From Deltaproteobacteria bacterium (GTDB lineage: Bacteria; Myxococcota_A; Polyangia; HGW-17), in the NCBI GenBank assembly GCA_016937155.1, contig JAFGWM010000051.1:1-64000 (forward strand): a stretch of DNA of 64,000 nucleotides, read 5' to 3'. Below are positions 52,503 through 62,482 of the stretch, piece after piece. Numbering within the stretch: the first letter of the stretch is position 1; each line of letters opens with the position of its first letter. Made by a program: the position numbers and the translations under genes. The notes under the pieces were generated by a model that was not told where the DNA came from, ran no database searches, and was given only the letters and a program-made list of their open reading frames with translations.

Positions 52503-53501
52503 TTACATCTGGGCTGCAACATGCTGGGCCAGATCAATCAGACGTGCGCTGTATCCGTATTCATTATCGTACCATGAAAGAACTTTTACCATATTGCCAA
52601 TTGCACTTGTATAAGCAAGGTCAACTGTTGAGCTGGCAGTATTTCCATTAAAGTCAACACTTACAAGACTTTCATCCGATACAAAAAGTCTTCCTGCAAG
52701 AGGACCATCTTTGCTTGCTGCGATCAGAGCGTTGTTAACCTCTTCCGCTGTAACCTCTTTATTAAGTTCAGCTACAAAATCCACAAGGGAAACATTCGGT
52801 GTCGGAACCCTTACAGCACATCCGTCAATTTTTCCATTCAGTTCAGGAATAACCAATCCGATAGCTTTGGCTGCACCGGTTGATGTTGGAATCATGGAAA
52901 GAGCAGCTGCTCTGGCTCTTCTGAGATCGCTGTGAGGCAGATCGAGTATTCTCTGGTCATTTGTATAAGAATGGATTGTAGTCATAAGACCCTTTACAAC
53001 TCCAAATTTTGAATTGAGAACACTGACAACTGGAGCGAGACAGTTTGTAGTACAGCTTGCATTACTTATTACATGATGAACTGAATTATCATAATCTTCA
53101 TGGTTGATACCCATAACAAATGTTGCAACGCCACTTTTTGCAGGTGCACTGATAATTACTTTTCTGGCTCCGGCTGCTAAATGTCTTGCTGCGTCATCGG
53201 CACCTCTAAAAAGACCAGTACATTCGAAAACTATATCAACGCCCATATCTGCCCAGGGAAGTTCCTCGGGATTTCTGACAGCAAGTAAGCGGGGACGATG
53301 CTTCCCGATTACCATATTTTCGCCTTCAAGACTCACGTTTTCAAGTTTTCCATGAACACTGTCATATTTTAAAAGGTGTGTGAGAACAGATGGACTGGTG
53401 AGATCGTTAATCGCAACAACCTCAAATTCAGTTTCCATACCAGAGATTAATCTCATTACAGCCCTACCAATTCTTCCAAAACCATTTATTGCTACTTTCA
53501 T
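52503..53501 (-). CDS. gap: glyceraldehyde-3-phosphate dehydrogenase
   Basis: NAD binding by INGFGRIGR (5-13), catalytic Cys150 in SNASCTTNC, and SWYDNEYGYSARLIDL at the end. The ATG at 53501 (332 aa) is preferred because AAAGGAG lies 7 nt upstream; a longer start at 53552 would add an unrelated N-terminus. It begins the gap-pgk-tpiA series, but no clear promoter was identified (a TTGACT lies about 33-38 nt upstream of the alternative position). Confidence 0.97.
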   Translation of the reverse strand: MKVAINGFGRIGRAVMRLISGMETEFEVVAINDLTSPSVLTHLLKYDSVHGKLENVSLEGENMVIGKHRPRLLAVRNPEELPWADMGVDIVFECTGLFRGADDAARHLAAGARKVIISAPAKSGVATFVMGINHEDYDNSVHHVISNASCTTNCLAPVVSVLNSKFGVVKGLMTTIHSYTNDQRILDLPHSDLRRARAAALSMIPTSTGAAKAIGLVIPELNGKIDGCAVRVPTPNVSLVDFVAELNKEVTAEEVNNALIAASKDGPLAGRLFVSDESLVSVDFNGNTASSTVDLAYTSAIGNMVKVLSWYDNEYGYSARLIDLAQHVAAQM

Positions 53502-53597
53502 ATTAATACTCCTTTCGATATAAGTCTGAAAATTAGTTTCAAATTGCTTCAAGTCAAGTAAGCATTTAAATATTTCTAAAAAACAAAAATTTTTCAG

Positions 53598-53620
53598 GTT
53601 GAAAAAACAGCTCTTTCAAC
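53598..53620. repeat. 7-bp inverted repeat GTTGAAA/TTTCAAC
   Basis: Perfect arms 53598-53604 and 53614-53620 with a 9-nt loop, between the thioredoxin-like gene and gap. It is not followed by a run of T on either strand. It may be part of the gap regulatory region. Confidence 0.35.
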
Positions 53621-53682
53621 GGAGGTTACAATACGCTTTTTTTGATTTTTGCCAACAGAATCTTAATAGGGCTTTTCTTTTC

Positions 53683-53698
53683 GTGAGATTTTTCTCAC
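53683..53698. repeat. 6-bp inverted repeat GTGAGA/TCTCAC
   Basis: Perfect arms 53683-53688 and 53693-53698 separated by TTTT, between the thioredoxin-like gene and gap, both on the minus strand. There is no T run afterwards, so a terminator is weakly supported; an operator for gap is possible. Confidence 0.35.
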
Positions 53699-53774
53699 AT
53701 ATTGGGTTACTGGCTTAGGAAAATTAAAATAACCACCACAGATAGTGATTCAGGACGTAAACTGAGAAAAAAAT

Positions 53775-54467
53775 TTATTTCTCCAACTGAGAAAGGAGGT
53801 CATCCAGCTCTGAAGAAAACAGTTCAACAGTTTCCAGAGCACTTGAGTATGCAAAAATCGTCATATCACTGAGATCAATATAAAGGTTGAAGGGATATGA
53901 AGTTGATGTCATCAACTGATAGAAACTTCCTCCGGGATCATTCGTGACTGGTACCGAATCTCCCATGTTATGCAAATCACTGTATTCCCCGGCAAAATCA
54001 AGTGAGGCCCATTCCAGTGCTTCATCTTCCTCCACAACAACCAGAAAAGCAACCTGGGGATCATCACTGAGATGCCCGTACAGTTCCACCATTTGTGGCA
54101 TTGTATCCATTTGAGCTGCACAGTGTTCACACCATCCGGTTGTGGTCGAAATCATCAGCATCTGGTAACCCTGCTCATAGAGTTTATAAAAATACTGAAG
54201 ATGAGCTATTCCAGAATTATCTGCGATATCCATCGCTGCTTCATTTGCTCCAAGGAAAGGAATATCTCTCACAGTCTGATAAAGTCTGGTTCCATAGGGT
54301 GGACATGGATAAATATCAATACCACATGATTCATTATCCCATTCGGTGGTCGCTCCAAGATTGAGGGGAGTATCCACAAAGGATCCTTCAGGAGTGGAAT
54401 CATCACAGGAAGAAATTATAGAAACAAGGAGTACCGATGTAACTAAAAAAATTAACCTGACTTTCAT
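53775..54467 (-). CDS. thioredoxin-like lipoprotein
   Basis: Signal peptide with lipobox ISSC, then a thioredoxin-type domain from about 75: ISTTTGWCEHCAAQMDTM contains the redox pair C-E-H-C, and VAFLVVVEEDE and SYPFNLYIDL follow as in AhpC/TSA or TlpA proteins. It is likely an envelope disulfide reductase or oxidase. AGCAGC precedes the ATG weakly. The partner is unknown. Confidence 0.85.
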   Translation of the reverse strand: MKVRLIFLVTSVLLVSIISSCDDSTPEGSFVDTPLNLGATTEWDNESCGIDIYPCPPYGTRLYQTVRDIPFLGANEAAMDIADNSGIAHLQYFYKLYEQGYQMLMISTTTGWCEHCAAQMDTMPQMVELYGHLSDDPQVAFLVVVEEDEALEWASLDFAGEYSDLHNMGDSVPVTNDPGGSFYQLMTSTSYPFNLYIDLSDMTIFAYSSALETVELFSSELDDLLSQLEK

Positions 54468-54633
54468 TTAGCTGCTCCTTGGGCAATCTTAACACTTTAA
54501 CTTTAAAAACAATTACAAGTTTAAATACCATGTTCGTACTGATTCATCAACACATTACCGATGAAAATAGCCTCGTGGTCCTCAGAATAAACCCGAATTT
54601 AAAACATGAATATAATCAGTGACAAATATTTAC

Positions 54634-54662
54634 TTGAATATAAACACATTATGGATTATAAG
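54634..54662 (+). promoter_or_regulatory. promoter of rpoZ
   Basis: TTGAAT (54634-54639) and TATAAG (54657-54662) are separated by exactly 17 nt and match the sigma-70 consensus at 4/6 and 5/6 positions. They lie 35 nt before the ATG of rpoZ, where AGGAG is placed 7 nt upstream. Confidence 0.6.
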
Positions 54663-54696
54663 TACGTGCTCCGTTTTGAGGAGTAGGAGTAAATAA

Positions 54697-54954
54697 ATGG
54701 CTAGAGTTACAGTTGAAGATTGTCTGGAAAAAATACCCAACCGATTCGCATTAGTGAGACTTGCGTCGGAGAGAGTCCGGGAACTTTCCAGACCAGGCAT
54801 GGATCCACTGGTTATCTGCAAAAATAAAGCTGCTGTTACATCATTGAGAGAGATTGCAGCCGGACTGGTAAGATACGAAGAGGATGTAAATGAAGTTGTT
54901 CGCGCCTATTCCGAAGAGATGAAATACACTCTTCCTCAGCATTTCACTTTTTAA
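54697..54954 (+). CDS. rpoZ: DNA-directed RNA polymerase omega subunit
   Basis: This small subunit aids assembly of RNA polymerase. The N-terminal [30 protein letters not shown] is the family pattern, and the total length is 85 aa. It carries AGGAG 7 nt before the ATG and follows a good promoter. UPF0158 follows 29 nt later. Confidence 0.96.
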   Translation: MARVTVEDCLEKIPNRFALVRLASERVRELSRPGMDPLVICKNKAAVTSLREIAAGLVRYEEDVNEVVRAYSEEMKYTLPQHFTF

Positions 54955-54983
54955 TATTTTCCTAAAATAGTCTGGTGATTGAA

Positions 54984-55601
54984 ATGACACTTAATGTGGA
55001 CTGGGAAGAACTGGAACTGGCGTGTGAAAGAAACGCCACCAGTGTTCATTCATATCTGGATCTCGTCACAGGTGCTGTTCTGGTGTTTTACGGCGAAAGT
55101 GAAGAAGAGGAAGAACGCCGTCTGGAGGTTGATGCAAACCGTGAGCGTTACCTCAAGGTTGAACCTGCTTCTTCTCGTGAACAGTACAAGTGGATGGAGA
55201 AATTCGTATCCACAGTTCACGAGGAAAAATTAAAGGAGAGACTTTTAATAGCAATCGATGGTAAAGGGGCTTTCCGCAGATTCAAGGATCTTCTGGTTCA
55301 TTTTCCAGGTGTAAGAGAACGCTGGTATTCATACAGAGCTGTACACCTTCATGATCATATCAATAACTGGCTGGGAAATCTGGATCTGGCAGTGGATATT
55401 GCTCCACCATGGGGTGATGACATTGAAATTCCGGATGATGAACCAATTGAACCAATAACTGTCACCCAGAACCTGAGCCCAGCTGAGATTCTTCGAAGAC
55501 AGGCCAGTGAACTTCTTGACGGAATTCCTGCTGTTGACCTTCCTGCTGCGATCGCTTTTTTACAGTTTCTGAAGGATAAAGACGGACCTCCTCCGGTTTG
55601 A
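54984..55601 (+). CDS. UPF0158 family protein
   Basis: The UPF0158 features are VDWEELELACERNATSVHSYLDLVTGAVL, EPASSREQYKWMEKFVSTV, and KGAFRRFKDLLVHFPGVRERWYSYR. No function is known. Its gene follows rpoZ with an ATG at 54984 (GGTGA 5 nt upstream); an in-frame GTG at 54975 is possible. It is convergent with recA. Confidence 0.88.
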   Translation: MTLNVDWEELELACERNATSVHSYLDLVTGAVLVFYGESEEEEERRLEVDANRERYLKVEPASSREQYKWMEKFVSTVHEEKLKERLLIAIDGKGAFRRFKDLLVHFPGVRERWYSYRAVHLHDHINNWLGNLDLAVDIAPPWGDDIEIPDDEPIEPITVTQNLSPAEILRRQASELLDGIPAVDLPAAIAFLQFLKDKDGPPPV

Positions 55602-55612
55602 GAACAATCTGA

Positions 55613-56617
55613 TTAACTTACAACTGAAGCACTAAGTGGGACCCCATCATATGTTGAGTGGATATCTTCTATGATTTCGGGGTGCTCATCGAGGTACTGA
55701 CAAACTTTTTCCTTACCCTGGCCAAGTCTGGTTTCATTCATGCTGTACCAGGAACCGGATTTGGTGATTATCCCTTTTTCCAGAGCCAGTTCCACCAACT
55801 CTGAAGTTCTGGAAAAGCCTTTGTCAAAATAGAAATCCGTTTCAGCTATGGAAAATGGAGGTGCCATTTTATTTTTTACGACCTTAACCTTGATCCTGTT
55901 ACCAATTATATTTTCACCGTTTTTAACATGTCCTGTTCTTCTTATATCCATCCTTACGCTTGAAAAAAACTTCAAAGCATTTCCTCCGGTTGTAACTTCC
56001 GGACTTCCAAACATAACACCTATTTTCATCCTTATCTGATTTATAAAGATCACACTGCAACCATGCTTGCTGCAATGACTGGTGATTTTTCTCATGGCTT
56101 TACTCATTAATCTGGCCTGAAGACCAATCTGATTATCGGTCATTTCACCCTCTATTTCAGCTCTGGGAACAAGGGCCGCAACACTATCCACAACTATAAG
56201 ATCCACATTTCCGGCGCAAACCAGTATATCCGTTATCTCAAGGGCCTGTTCACCATAATCCGGCTGACTTATCATCAGGTTTGAGACATCCACACCCAGT
56301 TTACCAGCGTATCTTAAGTCAAGGGCATGCTCAGCGTCTATAAAAGCACAGACATTTCCTGCTTTTTGAGACTGTGCGATTATGCTAAGAGCCAGACTTG
56401 TTTTTCCTGATGATTCCGGGCCATATATCTCAATCAGTCTTCCCTGTGGAACACCTCCAATCCCAAGTGCATTATCAATCAGAAGTGAACCAGTGGAAAA
56501 AGATTTTACATCTTCCACCGGCCCGTCACCCAGTGCCATTATCAATCCCTTTCCGCATTTCTTTTCAACCTGTGCAATGGCATCTGAAATCTTTTTTGAA
56601 ACACTGTTCTTATCCAT
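55613..56617 (-). CDS. recA: recombinase RecA
   Basis: DNA strand exchange and SOS activation. Walker A is GPESSGKTS (66-74), [15 protein letters not shown] carries Walker B, loop L1 is [22 protein letters not shown], and loop L2 has the [24 protein letters not shown] stretch. The 334-aa form lacks the long acidic tail found in E. coli RecA. It is preceded by a helical protein (8-nt overlap). No LexA box was evident upstream. Confidence 0.97.
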   Translation of the reverse strand: MDKNSVSKKISDAIAQVEKKCGKGLIMALGDGPVEDVKSFSTGSLLIDNALGIGGVPQGRLIEIYGPESSGKTSLALSIIAQSQKAGNVCAFIDAEHALDLRYAGKLGVDVSNLMISQPDYGEQALEITDILVCAGNVDLIVVDSVAALVPRAEIEGEMTDNQIGLQARLMSKAMRKITSHCSKHGCSVIFINQIRMKIGVMFGSPEVTTGGNALKFFSSVRMDIRRTGHVKNGENIIGNRIKVKVVKNKMAPPFSIAETDFYFDKGFSRTSELVELALEKGIITKSGSWYSMNETRLGQGKEKVCQYLDEHPEIIEDIHSTYDGVPLSASVVS

Positions 56618-56957
56618 GTCTGCCTCCTTTTTTCTCTATTTTTGTTGTTGCCCATCCCTGCCATGGATGAACTTTTCCAGGGATGTTCTGTAATGCTGTG
56701 CTTTCCAGTTGATTTGAAAAATACTGGGTTTCCACATTTCTAAGGAATTGAATTTCCTTAACTGAAATATGATTATGAGTCTGACCCCATTCGCATATCT
56801 TTATAATATCGTGAATTGCTCTGAAATTACCTTCCACGAGAGAAATTAAAGCTCCTCTTGCCATATATGAATATCCTCTTGAAGTTCCGGATTTCTCAAT
56901 TGAAGAGACCAGTTCATGTACTGCTTTTGAAAATGTATAAATCAGATAATCTCTCAT
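56610..56957 (-). CDS. hypothetical helical protein upstream of recA, 115 aa
   Basis: A soluble, mostly helical 115-aa protein ([20 protein letters not shown], then [21 protein letters not shown]) with a basic C-terminus ([10 protein letters not shown]). It resembles small four-helix bundle proteins loosely, without a clear signature. Its 3' end overlaps the recA start by 8 nt, so co-translation with recA is likely. No function is proposed. Confidence 0.65.
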   Translation of the reverse strand: MRDYLIYTFSKAVHELVSSIEKSGTSRGYSYMARGALISLVEGNFRAIHDIIKICEWGQTHNHISVKEIQFLRNVETQYFSNQLESTALQNIPGKVHPWQGWATTKIEKKGGRHG

Positions 56958-57132
56958 TGTTTCTCCTCACAACATTCATAATTTGAAGTATTGGACAAAA
57001 TAGATTAAGCACCATTCATGCCAAACATTAACACGTTGTTTTTATTATTTTTTTTCAGTTTAATGATGTTTTTACAATCCATATCCGGTTAATTTCAGCC
57101 ACATCCGGTCATTGAATTTTAATGTGGGTAAT

Positions 57133-57157
57133 ATTTCACAATTTGATATTGTGAAAT
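57133..57157. promoter_or_regulatory. 10-bp perfect palindrome between divergent genes
   Basis: ATTTCACAAT (57133-57142) and ATTGTGAAAT (57148-57157) surround TTGAT. The 25-bp element sits between the recA-side genes and the acyl-CoA synthetase, 100 nt before the latter's ATG. It has the size and symmetry of a binding site for a dimeric (TetR- or GntR-type) repressor. No regulator gene is adjacent. Confidence 0.55.
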
Positions 57158-57256
57158 TCCGCATTTTTCCTTGCAAAACAATCAGAAAATAAAGTAAAAA
57201 CTTGTTGAAGCATTTTAAGTTCAGGTATTAACAAATTTCTCAAGGAGTATTAGAAT

Positions 57257-58981
57257 ATGACAGCCAAGAAACCAAGTTATGAAGCAGGTTCAACAGATTT
57301 CCCGTTCATTTACAGCACAATTGGTGAGACACTGAAAAATACAGCTGCCGGATATCCTGACAATGAAGCAATCGTTGATATTCACCAGAATAAACGATAC
57401 ACCTACAGTGAATTTGATCGAATTACAGATGATCTGGCAAAGGGGTTTCACAGGATAGGCATAACAAGGGGCCAGCGAATAGGACTCTGGGCTGTGAACA
57501 GATGGGAATGGACGGCAACTCAGTTTGCAACAGCTAAAATTGGTGCTGTCGTTGTAAATATTAATCCAGCTTATCGGACACACGAACTTAAATATGCATT
57601 GAATCAGAGTGAAACAACATCCATCGTGCTGATGAATAATTTTAAAAGTTCAAAATACAAGGAAATGCTGCTTGAAGTTGCCCCTGAAATTCATGACTGT
57701 GAACCGGGAAAACTTGTCAGTGCTGAACTTCCCTTACTTAAGAACGTAATTATTTTCGATGATCCTGGTGTGGAAACACCCGCAGGAATGTTCTCATTCA
57801 ACGGACTTATTCAACTTGGAAAAGAAGTCACCGATGAAAAATTAATGGAAATGATGTCAGAGCTGGATCCGGATGATGATATAAATATCCAGTATACAAG
57901 TGGAACAACCGGATTCCCGAAGGGAGTTACTTTATCTCACTTTAATATCCTGAATAATGGGTACCACGTTGCAAAAGTGATGAACTTCACAGACAAAGAC
58001 CGTCTATGCATTCCTGTTCCATTTTATCACTGTTTCGGAATGGTTATGTCAAATCTGGCATGCAGTGTTTATGGGGCAACAATGGTTATCCCTGGTCCCG
58101 TCTTCACACCGGATGATGTCCTGAAGGCTGTTTCAGATGAAAAATGCACAGCACTCCACGGTGTTCCGACCATGTTCATAGCTGAGTTAAATCATCCTGA
58201 ACTTGAAAAATTTGATTTCAGTTCATTAAGAACAGGTATCATGGCCGGTGCACCCTGCCCCATTGAGACAATGAAAGAAGTCATTTCACGAATGAACATG
58301 AGTGAAGTTGTTATCGCCTATGGTCAGACTGAATCTTCTCCGGTAACAACAATGACCCGTATTGAAGACACTATTGAAAAACGTGTTTCCACTGTTGGAA
58401 GTGTTATGCCCCGTCAGGAACTCAAGATCGTGGATCCCGCAACAGGACTTACTGTGGACAGAAATGTTCAGGGAGAAATCTGTTTCAGAGGATACAACGT
58501 AATGAGTAGATACTATAATAATCCTGATGCCACAGCATCTGCAATTGACAGATCCCACTGGCTTCACAGTGGAGATCTCGGAGTAATGGATGATGAAGGC
58601 TATGTGAAAATCACCGGTCGAATCAAAGAGATGGTTATCAGGGGTGGTGAAAACCTTTACCCTCGAGAGATTGAAGAATTTCTTCACACTTCAAACAAGG
58701 TAATGGATGTATATGTCATAGGAGTTCCCGATGTGAAATATGGTGAAGAACTTATGGCATGGATTCTTCTGAAAGAGGGTGATAAATCCTCCGAAGAGGA
58801 GATGCGCGAATACTGCAAAGGGAAAATCGCTCACTTCAAAATTCCAAAATACTGGAAGTTTGTATATACGAGAGAAGAATTCCCAATGACAGTTACGGGA
58901 AAAATCCAGAAATTCAAAATGCGTGAAATGGCTATCAAAGAGTTAAAACTTGAAGACGCTGCAAATATCGTTACCGCATAG
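57257..58981 (+). CDS. AMP-dependent acyl-CoA synthetase
   Basis: Activates a carboxylic acid (probably medium/long-chain fatty acid) to acyl-AMP and then acyl-CoA. The P-loop IQYTSGTTGFPKGVTLSH, VIAYGQTESSP, LHSGDLGVMDDEGY, the hinge GRIKEMVIRGGENLYPREIE, and the C-terminal Lys of TVTGKIQKF are all present. Length is 574 aa. AAGGAG lies 8-9 nt before the ATG. It may be controlled by the palindrome upstream and act with the thiolase at 29502. Confidence 0.95.
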   Translation: MTAKKPSYEAGSTDFPFIYSTIGETLKNTAAGYPDNEAIVDIHQNKRYTYSEFDRITDDLAKGFHRIGITRGQRIGLWAVNRWEWTATQFATAKIGAVVVNINPAYRTHELKYALNQSETTSIVLMNNFKSSKYKEMLLEVAPEIHDCEPGKLVSAELPLLKNVIIFDDPGVETPAGMFSFNGLIQLGKEVTDEKLMEMMSELDPDDDINIQYTSGTTGFPKGVTLSHFNILNNGYHVAKVMNFTDKDRLCIPVPFYHCFGMVMSNLACSVYGATMVIPGPVFTPDDVLKAVSDEKCTALHGVPTMFIAELNHPELEKFDFSSLRTGIMAGAPCPIETMKEVISRMNMSEVVIAYGQTESSPVTTMTRIEDTIEKRVSTVGSVMPRQELKIVDPATGLTVDRNVQGEICFRGYNVMSRYYNNPDATASAIDRSHWLHSGDLGVMDDEGYVKITGRIKEMVIRGGENLYPREIEEFLHTSNKVMDVYVIGVPDVKYGEELMAWILLKEGDKSSEEEMREYCKGKIAHFKIPKYWKFVYTREEFPMTVTGKIQKFKMREMAIKELKLEDAANIVTA

Positions 58982-59047
58982 TAAACGCATAATTTCTTTA
59001 ACTTCACCGAATCAGTACCCTTTATCCAGACAATAAAATACAATTTT

Positions 59048-59076
59048 TTGAGTAAATATCTTTTTAGGTGTATGTT
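59048..59076 (+). promoter_or_regulatory. possible promoter of the 59117/60241 gene pair
   Basis: TTGAGT (59048-59053) and TATGTT (59071-59076) with a spacer of exactly 17 nt, each 4 of 6 to consensus, ending 40 nt before the ATG at 59117. Confidence 0.45.
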
Positions 59077-59116
59077 TCTCTCAATAAAATGAGTATATAA
59101 CAACTGGTAGTTACAA

Positions 59117-60244
59117 ATGCTGGATCTAAAAAAACTTATTGCAACATACAGTTTCTGGACAGGAAATGGCAGACCTGTTTCAATCGAAAAGCTCAATACT
59201 GAGCTAAAAAAGACAGGTCTGGGGTTCACTCTTTCAAAAAACTATATATCAAATCCCGATTATGATTGTGTGTTCAGTGCCGATGGCACCCCCCTTGTTT
59301 TAATGGGATTTCATAAATCTGACAGTCTTCCGGCTTTTATTAAAAATGGTACCGCCAAGGTGAAAGAGGATCATATAAGTCAGTTTCATTACGATCTTCT
59401 TTTCACTCCTGCCTTAAGTCTGCTTCCATCCATAGCATCCCTTTCGGTACTTCAGGCGCTGTTTCGCTTTATCGATGGGATATCGCTTGATTTGAAAGCG
59501 CAGAGGATTCTCACAGAAAAAAACATAAATGATATTATATCCTTGAACAAATTCAGGGTTGAGGATTTCGTCAGTATTCATTTTATAAATGATGAAAACA
59601 ATCGCGGATGGGTTCATACACATGGTATGGAAAAATTTGGACTTCTGAATCTCGAAACTTTTGACTTAAAGCAGGAGTCGACACTGGATTGTATTCAACT
59701 TTTCAATGATATCATGGATCTTTTTCTAAAAGGCACTCCTGTTGTTCCTAATTCACCTGTCAAATTGACAAATGGTGTAGTAACGCTGATGTATTCATAC
59801 GATGTGAGACCATATCTTCCCAGAAAAACAGAGCTGCTTATAAAGGAGCATCAAGAGGATTTTTACAGCCTGATTGATTTTGAGACTGTTGGCGATATAA
59901 GTGAAGCAGTTGAAGGCTATTTCATCGAGAAACGGCTGGGTAAAAATATAAAAATGTTCAAACCGGAGGAAGTTGAATTTCCCGTCAACAGGATAAAGGA
60001 ACTTCCCCTCAAGGGCTATCAGGTTTTTATCCGCGGAAGAGTTCCTGGTGAATCGGATCCGGTATTTGCTGAACTGATGCTGGGCAGAGATGGGAATATT
60101 CATTATGAAATTCTGCTGGACAGTATATTCAATCCCACTTTGCAGAAGGGAAATCTACTGGATTTTGATTCTCTGGAAATTGATTACATTATTCCGTATC
60201 AAAATGGAAAAAATATCAGTTTTGAGGAAATTTCTGAAAAATGA
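59117..60244 (+). CDS. hypothetical protein with HTHG motif, 375 aa
   Basis: The middle part contains GWVHTHGMEKFGLLNLE (about 172-188), a motif found in some uncharacterised domain families (DUF2314/DUF4026-like proteins). The C-terminus has AELMLGRDGNIHYEILLDS. No signal peptide or membrane segment is seen. Its 3' end overlaps the next gene by 4 nt (ATGA), implying coupled translation with the membrane kinase-like protein. Function unknown. Confidence 0.7.
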   Translation: MLDLKKLIATYSFWTGNGRPVSIEKLNTELKKTGLGFTLSKNYISNPDYDCVFSADGTPLVLMGFHKSDSLPAFIKNGTAKVKEDHISQFHYDLLFTPALSLLPSIASLSVLQALFRFIDGISLDLKAQRILTEKNINDIISLNKFRVEDFVSIHFINDENNRGWVHTHGMEKFGLLNLETFDLKQESTLDCIQLFNDIMDLFLKGTPVVPNSPVKLTNGVVTLMYSYDVRPYLPRKTELLIKEHQEDFYSLIDFETVGDISEAVEGYFIEKRLGKNIKMFKPEEVEFPVNRIKELPLKGYQVFIRGRVPGESDPVFAELMLGRDGNIHYEILLDSIFNPTLQKGNLLDFDSLEIDYIIPYQNGKNISFEEISEK

Positions 60245-62481
60245 ATCACAGGGAAGAGTCAAAAAGCGAGGGGAATATAAAGGACCCATTTCCTGTTCTT
60301 GCTGGAATTCTGTTTTTCTCAACACTTTTTTTCTATTTCTCCTTGGGGACAAACCCATGGATTTATCCTTCACCGGAAGTATATAAATTCCTGTACCTGG
60401 TGGATACAGGAAACCACAGTTTCTTTTCAATCAATGCCTTTCCTTTATGGAATTACATTTTCCTGATGGACAGCAAGATAAATCTTCCTCTTGTAATGCT
60501 TATAAATTTTCTTCTGGCCACTGCTGTAACAGCTATTTTCAGTTACCAACTCAGGATTTCCAGTTTTCTGTCACTTTTACTCATTAGTGTAGGGGTATTT
60601 CTGACATCCCTGCCTCAACTTATAGTCACTGGTTCACCGGTAATATTTTCAGCTTTTATTCTTTATATGCTGATTGATAAGTGGAATAAAAATACCTGGG
60701 CATTCATTCCGTTTGCAATCGCAGGAGGATTTCTGTCTCCATTTTTCCTGTTGGCTCTTCCCATTGGTATTTTTGACGACAGAAGAAGCCCGATGGCCAG
60801 AATTGTATATTTTATACTTATAGTTTTACCTTCATTTTTTAGTCTTCAGTATCAGTTAATAAATGGAATGAATCCACTTCCATCCATTCTGAGAGGTATT
60901 TATCAAATATCTACAGCACAGATGTTCAGTGGATTAATCCTTCTTTCAATAAGCTGGGCATTTTTTCTCTACAGAGATGAATTTGACAAAACCCCTTATT
61001 ACTTTGCCGGTTTATCATTTTTAAGTGCAGTATTTTTCCCGGACAGAAAGACTGCTTTAGGGATCATGGCAATCTGCACTTTTCCATATCTTGTAAATAT
61101 TTTTCTGGAAAAAAAGAAAAATCTTCGTATTTACAGCAGTATAATAATGATATTTCTGGCTTTTTTTGCGTGGAAAACTGCGGTTCAAACCAAGCTTTCA
61201 TCTGAATCCTTAACAGCGAATTACACTGCGGGCATTTCTCTTACGAAGGCGCTTAAAGGTAGTACCGTCCGTATATCCGGTATTGATGAATTAAAACTAT
61301 TTCTCAGAGGTACATACTGTGCGGTATCAGACAAAACATGCAAAGTGGACTTCCTGTTAATAGGGGAAAAAGAGAAATTCAGTGATGGAAAAACATGGAT
61401 TCCTGTGATTGAATATCAGTTACCCGGAAACACAGTCACTATATTTACCAGAAATCCATCAAAGGCATACAATCTCTCAAAACAGTTATCAGGTGAACTT
61501 CTAACCTCTAATTCTGCTATAAACGTTCTTTATAAGGATGAACCTGAGATTCAGGAAACAGCCCCGGGGAAATCTCCTGTGAATTTGCTCTCTGCAAATA
61601 AGGGGCATATTCCGGTATGCTCGGACATCACATCGGGATATTTTGAAAATATTTCAGTATCAAGAATTATTGAAATTCTCAGGTACGAGAAAATTACCCG
61701 GATCTGGCCTGGCCTTAGTGGAGGCCGCACTGTCAAATTCAGAATGAAACTTGAGGATGATGACTTGCCTGGTAATGATTTTAGTGTGATATTTAAACCA
61801 AATCATAAAAACTTGGAATTTGCTTCCTGGAAGGGAGAAATTTCAGCATACAGGCTGGCTAAAATGCTGGGAATTAATAATGTACCTGTAGCCGAAAAAC
61901 GAACTGTCAACTCTCATATCCTTGGTATGACCATCCGGAAAATGGCCACAGATGATATGATGAAAGCATATTTTAAATATATTTCCACAGAAGAAAATTC
62001 TATCGAAGGCGCAATGATTATGTGGGTTTCCGGAGCTGAAGAATACGAAATACCTCAGTCTCTTATTGAAAAACTTGGAAAAGTGGCACCATACTCCAGA
62101 CAGGAAATCAGTTTATTAAAACAATTAAGTGATATGATTATTCTGGATTTCCTGACAAACAACTATGACCGGTTCACAGGTGGAAATATACTTAAGACAG
62201 ATAGTGGGAAATTACTGTTTATTGATAATGGGGCGGCATTCGGCATCGAAACTTCCTGGAAAAGAAAATGGAGATTTTATGTACTGAAAAAACTTGCCCG
62301 AATCAGCCCTGATACGTGGAATAACCTAATCAGACTGAATAAAGTTGAATTAAAAAAATGTCTTGGTGAATATCTGGAAGAAAACGAAATAAATGAACTT
62401 GTAATAAGAATTAATGAAGTTGTCGCCCATGCTTTGAGTCTGGAGTTAAAATGGGGGCCAAAAATATTTTTTGAAAAATAG
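60241..62481 (+). CDS. polytopic membrane protein fused to a FAM20/HipA-like kinase domain, 746 aa
   Basis: The first about 310 residues contain about nine to ten membrane segments (from ILFFSTLFFYFSLG to IIMIFLAFFAWK). The rest is soluble. The C-terminal region has kinase-like motifs of the FAM20C/HipA type: Lys519 in VIFKPN, Glu533 in WKGEISAYRLAKMLG, the catalytic NNYDRFTGGN with D643 and N649, and metal-binding D662 in FIDNGAAFG. Cys pairs (for example CAVSDKTC at about 357) suggest an extracytoplasmic linker. If active, it would be an unusual membrane-anchored kinase. Function unknown. Confidence 0.82.
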   Translation: MNHREESKSEGNIKDPFPVLAGILFFSTLFFYFSLGTNPWIYPSPEVYKFLYLVDTGNHSFFSINAFPLWNYIFLMDSKINLPLVMLINFLLATAVTAIFSYQLRISSFLSLLLISVGVFLTSLPQLIVTGSPVIFSAFILYMLIDKWNKNTWAFIPFAIAGGFLSPFFLLALPIGIFDDRRSPMARIVYFILIVLPSFFSLQYQLINGMNPLPSILRGIYQISTAQMFSGLILLSISWAFFLYRDEFDKTPYYFAGLSFLSAVFFPDRKTALGIMAICTFPYLVNIFLEKKKNLRIYSSIIMIFLAFFAWKTAVQTKLSSESLTANYTAGISLTKALKGSTVRISGIDELKLFLRGTYCAVSDKTCKVDFLLIGEKEKFSDGKTWIPVIEYQLPGNTVTIFTRNPSKAYNLSKQLSGELLTSNSAINVLYKDEPEIQETAPGKSPVNLLSANKGHIPVCSDITSGYFENISVSRIIEILRYEKITRIWPGLSGGRTVKFRMKLEDDDLPGNDFSVIFKPNHKNLEFASWKGEISAYRLAKMLGINNVPVAEKRTVNSHILGMTIRKMATDDMMKAYFKYISTEENSIEGAMIMWVSGAEEYEIPQSLIEKLGKVAPYSRQEISLLKQLSDMIILDFLTNNYDRFTGGNILKTDSGKLLFIDNGAAFGIETSWKRKWRFYVLKKLARISPDTWNNLIRLNKVELKKCLGEYLEENEINELVIRINEVVAHALSLELKWGPKIFFEK

Positions 62482-62482
62482 A

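Noticed and set aside
56958-57256. LexA (SOS) box for recA
   Set aside because: The palindrome present (ATTTCACAAT/ATTGTGAAAT) does not match a known LexA box and is nearer the acyl-CoA synthetase gene.
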